From Holophagae bacterium (GTDB taxonomy: Bacteria; Acidobacteriota; Holophagae; Acanthopleuribacterales; Acanthopleuribacteraceae): a stretch of DNA of 64,000 bases. A program made the position numbers and the translations under genes. Below the pieces are notes generated by a model. It was given only the letters and a program-made list of their open reading frames with translations, was not told the DNA's origin and searched no databases. Positions 8,355 to 17,231 of the stretch are shown piece after piece; within the stretch, counting starts at the first letter, position 1, and each line of letters opens with the position of its first letter. The stretch lies in NCBI GenBank assembly GCA_030429565.1, contig JAUIFE010000004.1:470848-534847 (forward strand), given 5' to 3'.

Positions 8355-9178
8355 GGACGCACCAACTTGAACACTTGGTCAACCATCTTTTGTTGCACAT
8401 CCCAATGATCGCAATCCTCGCGGCGTTGCGCTTCGATGTTGAGGTATCGCAGGTTGCGCATTTCGGCCAATACCGACAGCGAGCCGTCGTCCTCGTCGGG
8501 GTCATCGGCCACGCGTGGATGCTGCAGCACCAAGTTGTAGCCCAAGCGGCGCAGTTTGCGGAAGTCGCGTTTTTCGGTAATAAAAAAGAGGTCGTCCTCA
8601 TCGTGGGTGCCGTGGTGCAAACGCTTGATGTAACCCGCGCCGCCGTCCAATTTCTTTTGGTACCGCACCATCGAAACCGTGCCGACCCCGTCTTTGCCGT
8701 CGTCGTCAAACCCGTCGGTATTGTTGTGAACCGCAATGATGACCGTGCCGCGCCGCAAATCGTTCATGTGGCGTTTGATGAAGTCCCCGACCGCGACCGC
8801 CTTGGCGACGGCCTGCTGTAACAGCGCTGCGTCCTGCGCCAGCTCGGGGTTCTCGCGACGCAATGAACTCTCGGCACCGGCCGGCGTGAAGATGCGATTG
8901 GGATCGACCTCGTATTCCTGCTCGGCTACGTTCAGAAACAAATGCCGTTCACCGCGCTGGCGCAAAATCAAAAATACGCCGCCTTCGGCCTGCACCTTTT
9001 TGGCGAGATAATCGTTCACCACGTTTTCGTTTTCGTGCGGCGCTAGGAAAAAGACGCGCGTCGACCGGCCCGTATGTTGGAAACGTTCCAACTGAATGTC
9101 GGGTTGGTCCGGGAAGGGGAGACGCTCACCCGCCCCGCTCCAGCTCAGGCTCAACAAGGCCGTTAGTAGGATGTTCAT
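8351..9178 (-). CDS. Secreted protein with HEN-type putative metal/peptidase motif, function unknown
   Basis: 275 residues with a short signal peptide (MNILLTALLSLSWSGAGE). Conserved-looking elements are 'FLAPHENENVVNDYLAKK', 'VDPNRIFTPAGAESSL' and 'VIIAVHNNTDG'. This set recalls an uncharacterised secreted family in which an HxNE dyad and a later HNN could form a metal site like those of zinc carboxypeptidase or amidase folds. I do not recognise a named enzyme and do not assign one. The ATG at 9178 is preceded by AAGGAG. Tight coupling with the MurQ/GCKR-like gene downstream suggests a cell-wall-related role, which is inference only. Confidence 0.6.
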   Translation of the reverse strand: MNILLTALLSLSWSGAGERLPFPDQPDIQLERFQHTGRSTRVFFLAPHENENVVNDYLAKKVQAEGGVFLILRQRGERHLFLNVAEQEYEVDPNRIFTPAGAESSLRRENPELAQDAALLQQAVAKAVAVGDFIKRHMNDLRRGTVIIAVHNNTDGFDDDGKDGVGTVSMVRYQKKLDGGAGYIKRLHHGTHDEDDLFFITEKRDFRKLRRLGYNLVLQHPRVADDPDEDDGSLSVLAEMRNLRYLNIEAQRREDCDHWDVQQKMVDQVFKLVRP

Positions 9179-9242
9179 CGCGATAAGCTCCTTTGTTCGA
9201 AACGCGGTACGCTCATGGCGCCAGGGACTGTCGGGCGAGGTC

Positions 9243-10061
9243 CTAGTCCGTCATGGAATCGTAAAGCACCGGCGGTTGGCAGATACGCGATTCACGCAAA
9301 GGAACCGCCTCGCGGATGCGCAGCGCCATGCCGTGATCCGCCTTGCGCTCAACCGTTAACGCCATCTTGTGCGCTTGCGAGACGCGCCAGGTCCGAAACG
9401 CCCAGCGCTCCGGTAAATCGTTTTGTTTTTCGGCGATCTCGATCCCGATCCGCGGGGGCGGCCCCAATATGAAGCTGAAATCACCCAGCGGAATCGACAA
9501 ACCCATGCCGCGCGCTTTGATGTACGACTCCTTCAACGTCCAGTAGTCGAAGAAGCGGTCTTTCTGACGGCTTGCCGGCAAGGTGTGCAGTTCGGCAACT
9601 TCCGCCGCCGAGAAAAAGCGATCGGCAATGCCGACCTGATCGCCGTCGCGGGTGACCGTTTCCACATCAACGCCGATTTCGCGATCCATGGCAATGGCAA
9701 TCGCCACCAAGTCCTTGGTATGACTAATGTTAAAGTGAAGCTTGGGGATATCGGGGTCGGGTTTAATGTGCGGCCTACCGTATTTATTGGTTTCGAAACG
9801 CCACATTGACGGCGTTACATGCGGCACGTACCGCGTCAGCAGCGAGCGAATAAAGCCGCGCGTCACCAAATACTGGTGACGGTCTTTTTCGAAGTAAAAA
9901 CGCTGCTGTTTCTTCGCTTCTTCCTCTGTCAAAAACCGTTTGTAACGGGCCAAGAGGTCTTCGTCGCGAATATCACTGGAATGAACCAACCACAAATGAA
10001 CTTCGTCGTGACCGCAGGTCAAGGGCGCCTGCCATGATTCGTGAGCGGGAAGAGAAAACAT
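9243..10061 (-). CDS. Sfp-type 4'-phosphopantetheinyl transferase
   Basis: 272 residues with the full signature of the Sfp/AcpT superfamily: 'NISHTKDLVAIAIA', 'IGVDVE' (D132 and E134, magnesium ligands) and 'FFDYWTLKESYIKARG' (E178, K179). It transfers the 4'-phosphopantetheine arm from CoA to a serine of acyl- or peptidyl-carrier proteins, converting them to active holo form. The length and the broad Sfp-like architecture suggest action on secondary-metabolite carrier proteins rather than only the fatty-acid ACP. It sits directly behind a discrete acyltransferase on the same strand, a pairing common in polyketide or polyunsaturated fatty-acid pathways. AAAGGA precedes the ATG. Confidence 0.93.
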   Translation of the reverse strand: MFSLPAHESWQAPLTCGHDEVHLWLVHSSDIRDEDLLARYKRFLTEEEAKKQQRFYFEKDRHQYLVTRGFIRSLLTRYVPHVTPSMWRFETNKYGRPHIKPDPDIPKLHFNISHTKDLVAIAIAMDREIGVDVETVTRDGDQVGIADRFFSAAEVAELHTLPASRQKDRFFDYWTLKESYIKARGMGLSIPLGDFSFILGPPPRIGIEIAEKQNDLPERWAFRTWRVSQAHKMALTVERKADHGMALRIREAVPLRESRICQPPVLYDSMTD

Positions 10062-10111
10062 GGAAATCCTTTCTGCGAGGCGGTTGCCGACGACAACCGC
10101 CTCGGCCGGGT

Positions 10112-11059
10112 TTAGCCGCGTAAACCGGCCAACGCTTTTTCGAACATATTGGTTTCACGACCGAAGGGCGTCAAAATGCTGAACGTTTCGCTTTGGCTTC
10201 CCGGCTTTAACCCGTACTTGACGAAGTTCGCCAAGGTACCCGATGGCCCCAAATCAACGTAACGCATCGCGCCTTGACGTTCCATCGCCGCCGCCGTTTC
10301 CACAAACATCACCGGCTCGCGGCAGGCCTGCCAAAAGTGCCGCGCATCGGGCATGTCGACACTGCCACCGGCGACGCCGCTGTAAAAGGGCAGGCTCGGG
10401 AACTTGGTCGGCGGACAATTCGCCAAATATTCGTCTTTGCCCATTTCCACCAACGGCGAGTGGAAACCACGGTGAACCGGTAACTTTTGGCAAATGACGT
10501 CTTCCGCCACCAAGGTTTTCTCAATAATTGCCAGCCGATCGTTTTTGGCGGTAACACAGAAATGATTGGGGAAGTTCACGCCGCCCAACCAACTATCCTG
10601 AAACAGATCAGGCCGTTCCTGCATGATTTTGGGATCGGCCAAAATGGCCATCATGCCCGCTTCCGGCGCCACGCGCATGAACAAACGGGCCTGCTGAATC
10701 AAGGAACGCAACACCGCATCCAACGTCATTACGCCCGCATCAACCGCCGCGTTCCACTCACCCAGCGAGTAACCCATGACGTATTGGGGTTGCACCCCTT
10801 TACTGCGCATTAAGCGACCCATCGCGTGGCCGATCATGAAACAGCCAGGATGCGTGTGTTCCAGGTTGTCAAAGGGTTCGGATTTCTTTTTGGCCGGATC
10901 GTACATCACGTCGATCAGTGAATAGCCGACCTCGGCGCGCACAATATCGTCGCACGCGGTCAACGCCTGGCGAAAAGCCGGCTCTTTGTCGAACAACTCT
11001 TTGCCCATATGAAAATACTGGGCGCCTTGACCCGAATACATAAACACAATCGGTTTCAT
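10112..11059 (-). CDS. Discrete acyltransferase (malonyl-CoA:ACP transacylase type, trans-AT-like)
   Basis: 315 residues, a complete FabD/AT fold. It has an N-terminal 'FMYSGQGAQYFHMG', nucleophile elbow GYSLGE with S98, and catalytic His H200 in 'HRGFHSPLVE'. The elbow has Tyr where most malonyl transferases have His (GHSxG). The enzyme would load malonyl or another acyl unit from CoA onto carrier proteins. It stands alone rather than inside a synthase, and a PPTase follows 50 bp downstream, as in trans-AT polyketide systems. No synthase modules are in the window, so the product is unknown. GGGAG lies eight bases before the ATG. It may be the first gene of the four-gene minus operon. Confidence 0.87.
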   Translation of the reverse strand: MKPIVFMYSGQGAQYFHMGKELFDKEPAFRQALTACDDIVRAEVGYSLIDVMYDPAKKKSEPFDNLEHTHPGCFMIGHAMGRLMRSKGVQPQYVMGYSLGEWNAAVDAGVMTLDAVLRSLIQQARLFMRVAPEAGMMAILADPKIMQERPDLFQDSWLGGVNFPNHFCVTAKNDRLAIIEKTLVAEDVICQKLPVHRGFHSPLVEMGKDEYLANCPPTKFPSLPFYSGVAGGSVDMPDARHFWQACREPVMFVETAAAMERQGAMRYVDLGPSGTLANFVKYGLKPGSQSETFSILTPFGRETNMFEKALAGLRG

Positions 11060-11334
11060 AATGATAACTCCCTTGGTACGACATCACCCCCGACGGGTGG
11101 TCGGTCAGTCCGTATCCGCCTAGCCTACCATTATCGCCGACGTGCGCCGACCCCCATTCTTCGTTCCGTGTTTTCCCGAGCATCTTGGTCCGATAACACA
11201 ATTACTCCCAAATACTTTCGGGTGTAGCAAAGCACAAGCGCCGCTTTGCAGGTTAGAATAATCGCTTGATCAAACCGACTTCCAGGTTAATCCCAAACAC
11301 GCGCCATTGGTGTCGCGTGCCATAAGGAACATTC

Positions 11335-13368
11335 ATGAAAAACCCCTTTTTAACGGTGGTCTGGTCCCTATTATGTGTTGTGACCGCGCTCGCCGAACAA
11401 CCCGAGCCGCGTCCCCTCACCGCCGAGGACCTGTGGGCCATGAAACGGATCAGCGCACCCGCGCTTTCACCCGACGGCCGCTGGGTCGTCTATACCCAAA
11501 CCCAGTTCGATCCCGAAACGAATAAAAGCGACAGCGATTTGTGGCTCGTGCCCAGCGACGGCTCCGCGCCGCCCCGCCGCCTGACCTGGCACAAAGGCGG
11601 CGACAGCAGTCCCGTTTGGCGACCCGACGGCGGCGCCATCTTGTTCCGTTCCAAACGCGGCGACGGCCCGACTCAATTTCAGTTATTACCGCTCAACGGC
11701 GGCGAGGCCCAGCCCATGACCGAGCTGCCGGTCAGCCCTAATCACGCCATTTGGTTTCCCGATGGTCGTCGCGTTCTTTTTGTCGCCAAAACCTGGCCCG
11801 ACCTCAAGGACGACTTCGACGCGGTCAAACAACGCGTCAAAGAACACAAAGACGATGAAACCAAAGCCAAAACAACCGATTCGCGTTTGTTCCGCTATTG
11901 GGATCACTACTTAACCGACGGCTCGCGCGCGCATCTTTTCATTCTCGACACCGACACCGGTGCCGTTGAAGGGCTTACCACCGATCACGATCTCCACCTG
12001 CCGTTCTTCGGCGTCGGTGGAACCTTTGACCTCTCGGCCGACGGTCAAACCGTTGCACTGACCGCCATGCTCGGCGGCCCGACCTTTACCGAACTCAACG
12101 CCGACATCTTTACTATTGACGTGGCGAGCCGCAAACTGACCGCGCTGACCGCCGACAACCCCGCCTTTGACAACAGCCCGCGCTTTACCCCCGACGGTAA
12201 GGCTCTGCTCTACCATCGCCGCGATCAGGTGAACATTGCGCCCGAACGCGCCAAACTGGTTCGTTACGATTTAGCCACGGGCAAAACCAAAGCAATCCTG
12301 CGTGGCTTCGAAGAAAGCGTTGGTAACCTCAACTTCAGTCAGGACGGGAAAACCGTTTTCTTCAGTGCCGGCCTCAACGGACACACCCAACTGTTCGCGG
12401 CCCCGCTCAAGGGCGGCAAACCGAAAGTGATCCACGGTGAGCACACCAACTTGGGTTTAGACATCGCCGCCGACACGCTGGTTTTCACCCAAGAATCGAT
12501 CCTGTTTCCCGCGCGTTTGATGGTGAAGCAGGACCGCAACAGCGAAGCCGTCGTCCTCGCCGACCCCAATGCCGACCTGCTCGCCCAGCTCGATCTGGGT
12601 CGCTTCGAGAGCTTGACCTTTAAAGGTGCCGACAATCACGAGGTGCAAATGTTCGTGGCCTTTCCGCCTGGCTTCGACAGCGGTAAAAAGTGGCCGCTGG
12701 TCCATATGATCCACGGCGGTCCGCACGGCGCCTTCATGGACCGGTTCCACTACCGGTGGAACCAAGCCCTTTTCGCCGCGCCAGGCTACGTGGTGGCGGC
12801 GGTGAACTTCCACGGCTCGACCGGCTTTGGCCAAGCCTTTACCAGCTCGATTTTGGGCAACCACGCCGAGAAACCGTTCGAAGACATCATGAAGGGAACC
12901 GACGTGCTGATCGGCAAAGGTTATATTGACGAAACGCGGATGGCCGCGACCGGCGGCTCCTACGGCGGTTACATGGTTTCTTGGATCCTGGGTCATACCG
13001 ACCGATTCAAGTGCCTGATCAACCACGCCGGCGTCTATGACCTTATGGCCCAATTCGCGTCGGACTACACCTGGGGTCGCGCCAACAACTATGGTGCCGC
13101 CCCGTACACGGATCCGAACCGGATTGATAAGTATTCACCGAGTCGTTACGCCGCCAACTTCAAAACGCCGACCTTGATTCTTCACGGCGAGAAAGACTAC
13201 CGCGTGCCCTACACGCAAGGCGTCAACCTACACGGCGTCCTCACCGCCAAAGGGGTTCCCTCGCGCCTGGTCATTTTCCCCAATGAAAACCACTGGATCC
13301 TCAAACCGCAGGCCGGCTTGCTGTGGTGGCGGGAAGTCCACGGCTGGTTAAGCCAACACCTCGATTAG
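11335..13368 (+). CDS. Secreted S9-family prolyl oligopeptidase / acylaminoacyl-peptidase
   Basis: 677 residues with a signal peptide (cleavage near ALAEQ, residue 20). Residues about 30-410 form a beta-propeller with WD40/TolB-like repeats such as 'SPDGRWVVYTQT' and 'SADGQTVALTA'. The C-terminal alpha/beta-hydrolase domain has an oxyanion region 'MIHGGPHGAF', nucleophile S542 in GGSYGGYM, acid D621 in 'HGEKDYRVP' and H653 in 'NENHWI'. All catalytic residues are present, so it should be an active serine peptidase cleaving short peptides in the periplasm or outside the cell. Monocistronic. It ends directly at the repeat cluster it shares with the convergent M3 peptidase gene. Confidence 0.94.
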   Translation: MKNPFLTVVWSLLCVVTALAEQPEPRPLTAEDLWAMKRISAPALSPDGRWVVYTQTQFDPETNKSDSDLWLVPSDGSAPPRRLTWHKGGDSSPVWRPDGGAILFRSKRGDGPTQFQLLPLNGGEAQPMTELPVSPNHAIWFPDGRRVLFVAKTWPDLKDDFDAVKQRVKEHKDDETKAKTTDSRLFRYWDHYLTDGSRAHLFILDTDTGAVEGLTTDHDLHLPFFGVGGTFDLSADGQTVALTAMLGGPTFTELNADIFTIDVASRKLTALTADNPAFDNSPRFTPDGKALLYHRRDQVNIAPERAKLVRYDLATGKTKAILRGFEESVGNLNFSQDGKTVFFSAGLNGHTQLFAAPLKGGKPKVIHGEHTNLGLDIAADTLVFTQESILFPARLMVKQDRNSEAVVLADPNADLLAQLDLGRFESLTFKGADNHEVQMFVAFPPGFDSGKKWPLVHMIHGGPHGAFMDRFHYRWNQALFAAPGYVVAAVNFHGSTGFGQAFTSSILGNHAEKPFEDIMKGTDVLIGKGYIDETRMAATGGSYGGYMVSWILGHTDRFKCLINHAGVYDLMAQFASDYTWGRANNYGAAPYTDPNRIDKYSPSRYAANFKTPTLILHGEKDYRVPYTQGVNLHGVLTAKGVPSRLVIFPNENHWILKPQAGLLWWREVHGWLSQHLD

Positions 13369-13572
13369 GGAAGGGCGTCCCCGCCTGGACGCCCCCTGTT
13401 ACCCTTACCGCCTCGGAAGAATAGGCGCGCGGGTGCTACATTTGTTTCCCTGCAGGGTTGCGCGTTGTTGGGAAGGGCGTCCCCGCCTGGACGCCCCCTG
13501 TTACCCTTACCGCCTCGGAAGAATAGGCGCGCGGGTGCTACATTTGTTTCCCTGCAGGGTTGCGCGTTGTTG
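13369..13572. repeat. Two tandem copies of a 102-bp repeat (family A)
   Basis: A 102-bp unit occurs twice head to tail (13369-13470 and 13471-13572) with almost no differences. A degenerate third start follows at 13573. Each unit opens with a strong hairpin (GGGCGTCC/GGACGCCC) and contains CCGCCTCGGAAG. The first hairpin starts just after the S9 peptidase stop and may serve as its terminator. The near identity implies a recent duplication. The 250 bp that follow, to the next cluster, hold no supported gene. Confidence 0.9.
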
Positions 13573-13823
13573 GGAGGGCGTCCCTGCAGAGCCTGTCTTT
13601 TCGCAGCCCTTCCCGCCTCGGAATGGGTGGCGCGGCGCGATGCACGTGTGTTGCCACGCTAACACCGCGAAGGGTCAGTGAAGCCGCCCTTCTTTGGGGT
13701 TTTACTTGCGGTGCTTTCCGGGCCGTTAGAATGCAAGGCTAGTGCGGGCAGGGAAGTGGCCAGGCTAAATTTGTACAACGCGTGACCATGCCCGTTGATT
13801 AACGCCAGGACCCCGCGCCTATT

Positions 13824-14054
13824 CTTCCGAGGCGGAAGTGATAACCAGGGGAGCGCCGGCAAGGTCGCCCTTCCCCATCTTCCGAGGCGGAAGTGATAAC
13901 CAGGGGAGCGCCGGCAAGGTCGCCCTTCCCAAAAACGCGCGCCTATTCTTCCGAGGCGGAAGTGATAACCAGGGGAGCGCCGGCAAGGTCGCCCTTCCCC
14001 ATCTTCCGAGGCGGAAGTGATAACCAGGGGGGCGGCGGCGAGGCCGCCCTTCCC
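13824..14054. repeat. Four inverted-orientation family A repeats (two copies of a 124-bp unit)
   Basis: The 15-base hairpin CTTCCGAGGCGGAAG recurs at 13824, 13879, 13948 and 14003. Each copy is followed by TGATAACCAGGGG-type sequence and ends in CGCCCTTCCC. Spacing is 55, 69 and 55 bp, so the block is a 124-bp unit duplicated once. It is the inverse-orientation relative of the 102-bp repeats at 13369 and ends 2 bp before the M3 peptidase stop codon. Relatives lie at 32819-32880 and 33553-33616. Confidence 0.9.
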
Positions 14055-14056
14055 AA

Positions 14057-16030
14057 CTATAAGCCGAGGTGGCTTAAGAATGCGTCGGTGTTGGGTTCGC
14101 GCCCCAAAAAGGTTTGAATGAGGTCCATTGGTTCGCGCGTGTTGCCTTTCGACAGAACGGTTTCCCGTAAGGCCTGGCCCACCGCCGGATTAAAAATTCC
14201 TTCCTGTTGGAAGCGCGAGAACATGTCGTCGGCATAGACACGACTCCACAAGTAGCCGTAATACCCGGCCGCATAACCCATGAGGTGCCCAAACGATGCC
14301 TCGAAATGGCTGCCGTCAACCGGTGTAAACAAGGTGTATTCGGCCTGGAGCTGCTTGACCAAATCGCCAATCGGCGTCGCATCGGCCGCGGCCGCATTGT
14401 AGCGATCATGCAACGTCATATCGATGGCACCGTAGAACATTTGCTGCTGGGCGTCGATGCCCGAATTCAAGTGGCGGCCGGCGATCATCTTCTCGATCAG
14501 CGCCGCCGGCAAGGCCTCACCACTTTCCCAGTGATGCGACAACTTGGCAAGAAAATCCGCTTGCCAAACCCAGTGCTCCATAATTTGTGACGGCATTTCC
14601 ACAAAATCGCGCATGACCGACGTTCCGGAGAACTGAGCGAAGCGCGCACGGGTCAACACTTGGTGCATCAAATGCCCGAACTCATGGAACAGGGTTTCGA
14701 CTTCGCGGTGCGTCAACAACGAAGGGCGTGTCTCACTGGGTGGGGTGAAGTTGCAAACAAGTGCTGAAAAAGGTGTTGCATACACGCCGTTATCTAAAAG
14801 TTTGCCGGACTGAATGTCAAAACAAGCGGCATGGCTGTACTTGTTCTCACGGGGAAAGAAATCTAAGTAAAACAAGGCGACACGAGCATCGTCTTCGCGC
14901 ACTTCAAAAGCACGCACATCGGCGTGCCAAACCGGAAGGTCGGGTCGGTCGATAATCTTGATGCCGTATAGATTCGTTGCCAATTCGAACAAACCATCCA
15001 GCGTATGTGTCAGCGGGAAATACTGTTTCACCGTTTCTTCATCAATTTGATATTCCGCTTCACGCAGCGCATTGGTCACAAACATGCGATCCCAAACCGG
15101 CAGGTGATCGGCTTGGGCAAAGCGACACAAAGCTTCGTAGTCCTGTTTGGCTTTGACCTGGATTTTATCGCGCAGTTCCTCGTAGAAGCCCCAAACCGTG
15201 GTCGGCGTTTTCGCCATAACGCTGTCGAGTTTGTACTGGGCATAGGTGTCGTGACCCAACAATTTGGTTCGCTTTTGGCGCAACACCAAAATCTCATGCA
15301 GTAACTGGTTGTTTTCTGGATACGCACGGTTGGTGTAAAGCATATAAAACCGGCGACGTAGCTCGGTAGAGCGCGCGTATTTCATGACCGGCAAGTAACA
15401 AGGCGCATGAGTCGTCAAGGTGTAGCCGCCGTCCTCGTTGCGATAACGGGCTTTAACATCATCTGGAACACCGTCTAACTCGTCTTCAGAGACCACCAGT
15501 GTTGGGTTGGCCGAGGAAATGTTTTTGGCAAACATCAGTTCTTTCTGGCTTAGTTCATCGTCAAGTTCTTTCAGCACAGTGCGATCTTCGGCCGACAAGG
15601 CGAAACCATTTTTAAGGTAGTAGTCCATTTCTTTTTCAAGGAAACGCTGCTCCAGCGCATCGATGGAAACCGCGCCCGCCGAGACCTGCTCATTGAAGGC
15701 ATTGAGGGCTTGGAACAAGTCTTCGTCAAGGGTCATCCCGTTCATAAACGAGAATAGGTCTTGAACCGCTTTTTGACAGGCGTCGCGAACCGAAGCATCG
15801 GGATGGGTTTCGTTTAACAGATAAAGCGGGGAAAGCACCCGGCCCATTTGGAAATTAACATCGTCACGCAGCAACAACCGGCCCTGCTTGTCCGATTCAG
15901 GACTAGCCAGAATCGCGTCCTTAAGCTCGAGTACTTCTTTTTTAACGCGCTCCGTCGCCTCTTCTACGGCCTTGGCGTTGACAGCGGCGAAATCAATCGG
16001 TTCCAGAACCGGTGCAAAAAAAGGATTCAT
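14057..16030 (-). CDS. M3-family zinc oligopeptidase (oligopeptidase A / thimet-like)
   Basis: 657 residues with the M3 active site 'LFHEFGHLMH' (H449, E450, H453). The third ligand is expected in 'FVEMPSQIMEHW' about 28 residues later. The architecture is the fully helical thimet/neurolysin fold, and the length is as usual for OpdA/Dcp-type enzymes. There is no signal peptide, so it is cytoplasmic and degrades short peptides left by ATP-dependent proteases or from cleaved signal peptides. Monocistronic. The promoter region carries a palindrome and AAGACTTT motifs. Confidence 0.94.
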   Translation of the reverse strand: MNPFFAPVLEPIDFAAVNAKAVEEATERVKKEVLELKDAILASPESDKQGRLLLRDDVNFQMGRVLSPLYLLNETHPDASVRDACQKAVQDLFSFMNGMTLDEDLFQALNAFNEQVSAGAVSIDALEQRFLEKEMDYYLKNGFALSAEDRTVLKELDDELSQKELMFAKNISSANPTLVVSEDELDGVPDDVKARYRNEDGGYTLTTHAPCYLPVMKYARSTELRRRFYMLYTNRAYPENNQLLHEILVLRQKRTKLLGHDTYAQYKLDSVMAKTPTTVWGFYEELRDKIQVKAKQDYEALCRFAQADHLPVWDRMFVTNALREAEYQIDEETVKQYFPLTHTLDGLFELATNLYGIKIIDRPDLPVWHADVRAFEVREDDARVALFYLDFFPRENKYSHAACFDIQSGKLLDNGVYATPFSALVCNFTPPSETRPSLLTHREVETLFHEFGHLMHQVLTRARFAQFSGTSVMRDFVEMPSQIMEHWVWQADFLAKLSHHWESGEALPAALIEKMIAGRHLNSGIDAQQQMFYGAIDMTLHDRYNAAAADATPIGDLVKQLQAEYTLFTPVDGSHFEASFGHLMGYAAGYYGYLWSRVYADDMFSRFQQEGIFNPAVGQALRETVLSKGNTREPMDLIQTFLGREPNTDAFLSHLGL

Positions 16031-16103
16031 TCAACCCTCCGCGGTTGGGTGTTTAAGATGCGCTCATTGTAACAAAACACGTATCACTTGGCGTCGCAAA
16101 GCG

Positions 16104-16187
16104 GATGTCGGCATGCCGACGAGAACAAGATAAGACTTTCGACTGGGTGAATCGTAAGACTTTTTGTGGTTTTGTTGATAAAGTCTT
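16104..16187. promoter_or_regulatory. Palindrome and 24-bp-spaced AAGACTTT motifs upstream of the M3 peptidase gene
   Basis: GTCGGCATGCCGAC (16107-16120) is a perfect 14-bp palindrome of the type arrayed at 33013-33222. It is followed by AAGACTTT at 16132 and 16156 and its reverse complement AAAGTCTT at 16180, exactly 24 bp apart. The block lies 70-160 bp upstream of the M3 peptidase start. It may be a regulatory region or part of the dispersed repeats; no regulator is known. Confidence 0.4.
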
Positions 16188-16190
16188 GTG

Positions 16191-17193
16191 GTGCGCAGCG
16201 ACAGCGCGCCGTTCCATCAAGGACGCAAGTGGACCCTGGTAATGGATGAAACGCAAGAGCGACAGCGAGACACTGGCGTCAAGGTCGCGCAAACCCATAA
16301 GACCTAGCGTTTAAGAGGACGCCTTGTGTTCGTCTTAAAGCACCGTGGCTACGACCAAACAAACGGGGGCGAGGGGAGAGGCTTTTGGGTTTAAATGCTC
16401 TTCTACACCTAAGAATTTGCTTTAAATATTTGCAAAATCCTACTTTAAAATTGGTTTTAAAGTGCTAGCTTGCGAGTAGATCTTGTTAAACATGTTTAGA
16501 TTAAGAAAAACATGCTTAGGTACAGTTTTATAGTAGGTTTATAGGTTTATCTGATCCAAGGCTTTAGGTTAATTGCTTGTAAATCCGGTGTTCTACAGGG
16601 TGCGTCGACTGACGCAGTGGCAAACAGACGTGCTTTTTCGCTGTAGGGCCGACCTAAAAACCTGCCGTCACGAGCCTCTACCAGTCAAAGCAAACGCGTC
16701 TAGCGAACGACTTATGTCCTACGAACGACACGGGCCTGCGTGCCAGGCACAGGTCTTTGTCAAGTTCGCGCTAAATGTACAGGAAGCACCTGCCCGTCGA
16801 GCCTTATGGTCACCACAGGCGCTTCAACGAAGTTGGAGCGCTACACAAGGCCTTAGGCGTTCGAGGCAAACCGCGACCTCAGCCAAACGAAGGCCCTAGA
16901 GGCGACTCGCCCAACGAATGGCTTGATGAATCGCACTCACAGGATTCAAGGGGTCTTGGCTATCGAATTTAATCCGGTTTTCTCGTTTCGAAATGAACAG
17001 AGAGAGCTGGAGGATATCTGAAAATGCAACTCTCGTTGAGTTAAGCCTTAAATATCTCAGGGGATTGAAGTTAAGAGCCAGAGGCGATCATAGGCCGAGG
17101 ATTGCAGGGTGCGCTGTTTGTCATAACTCATAACTTTACATAATATTTGTTATGGGTTTTATATTTTTGCACACAAGAGGCAAGTGGCTTGTC
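16191..17193. other. Gene-free region with an AT-rich stretch, left flank of the transposon
   Basis: About 1 kb without a supported gene. Bases about 16395-16590 and 17110-17180 are clearly AT-richer than the surrounding chromosome. Small open frames here match nothing I recognise and have no ribosome-binding sites. Together with 28493-29247 this was one uninterrupted spacer before the transposon entered. Tn3 elements prefer such AT-rich sites. Confidence 0.6.
17189..17193. repeat. Target-site duplication TTGTC, left copy
   Basis: TTGTC immediately outside the left terminal inverted repeat. The same five bases follow the right end at 28488-28492. Five-bp duplications are the rule for Tn3-family transposition. 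Confidence 0.93.
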
Positions 17194-17231
17194 CGGGTCA
17201 TCACAGAATTCGGAAAAAATAGTACGCTAAC
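17194..17231 (+). repeat. Left 38-bp terminal inverted repeat of the Tn3-family element
   Basis: Reads CGGGTCATCACAGAATTCGG and continues to the TACGCTAAC inner end. It matches the Tn21-type terminus except for the outermost base (C instead of G). It overlaps the last codons of tnpA by five bases, as is usual for this family. Confidence 0.93.

Noticed and set aside
16573-16972. Small genes in the spacer left of the transposon
   Set aside because: Arg/Ser-rich translations in overlapping frames, without ribosome-binding sites or family resemblance.
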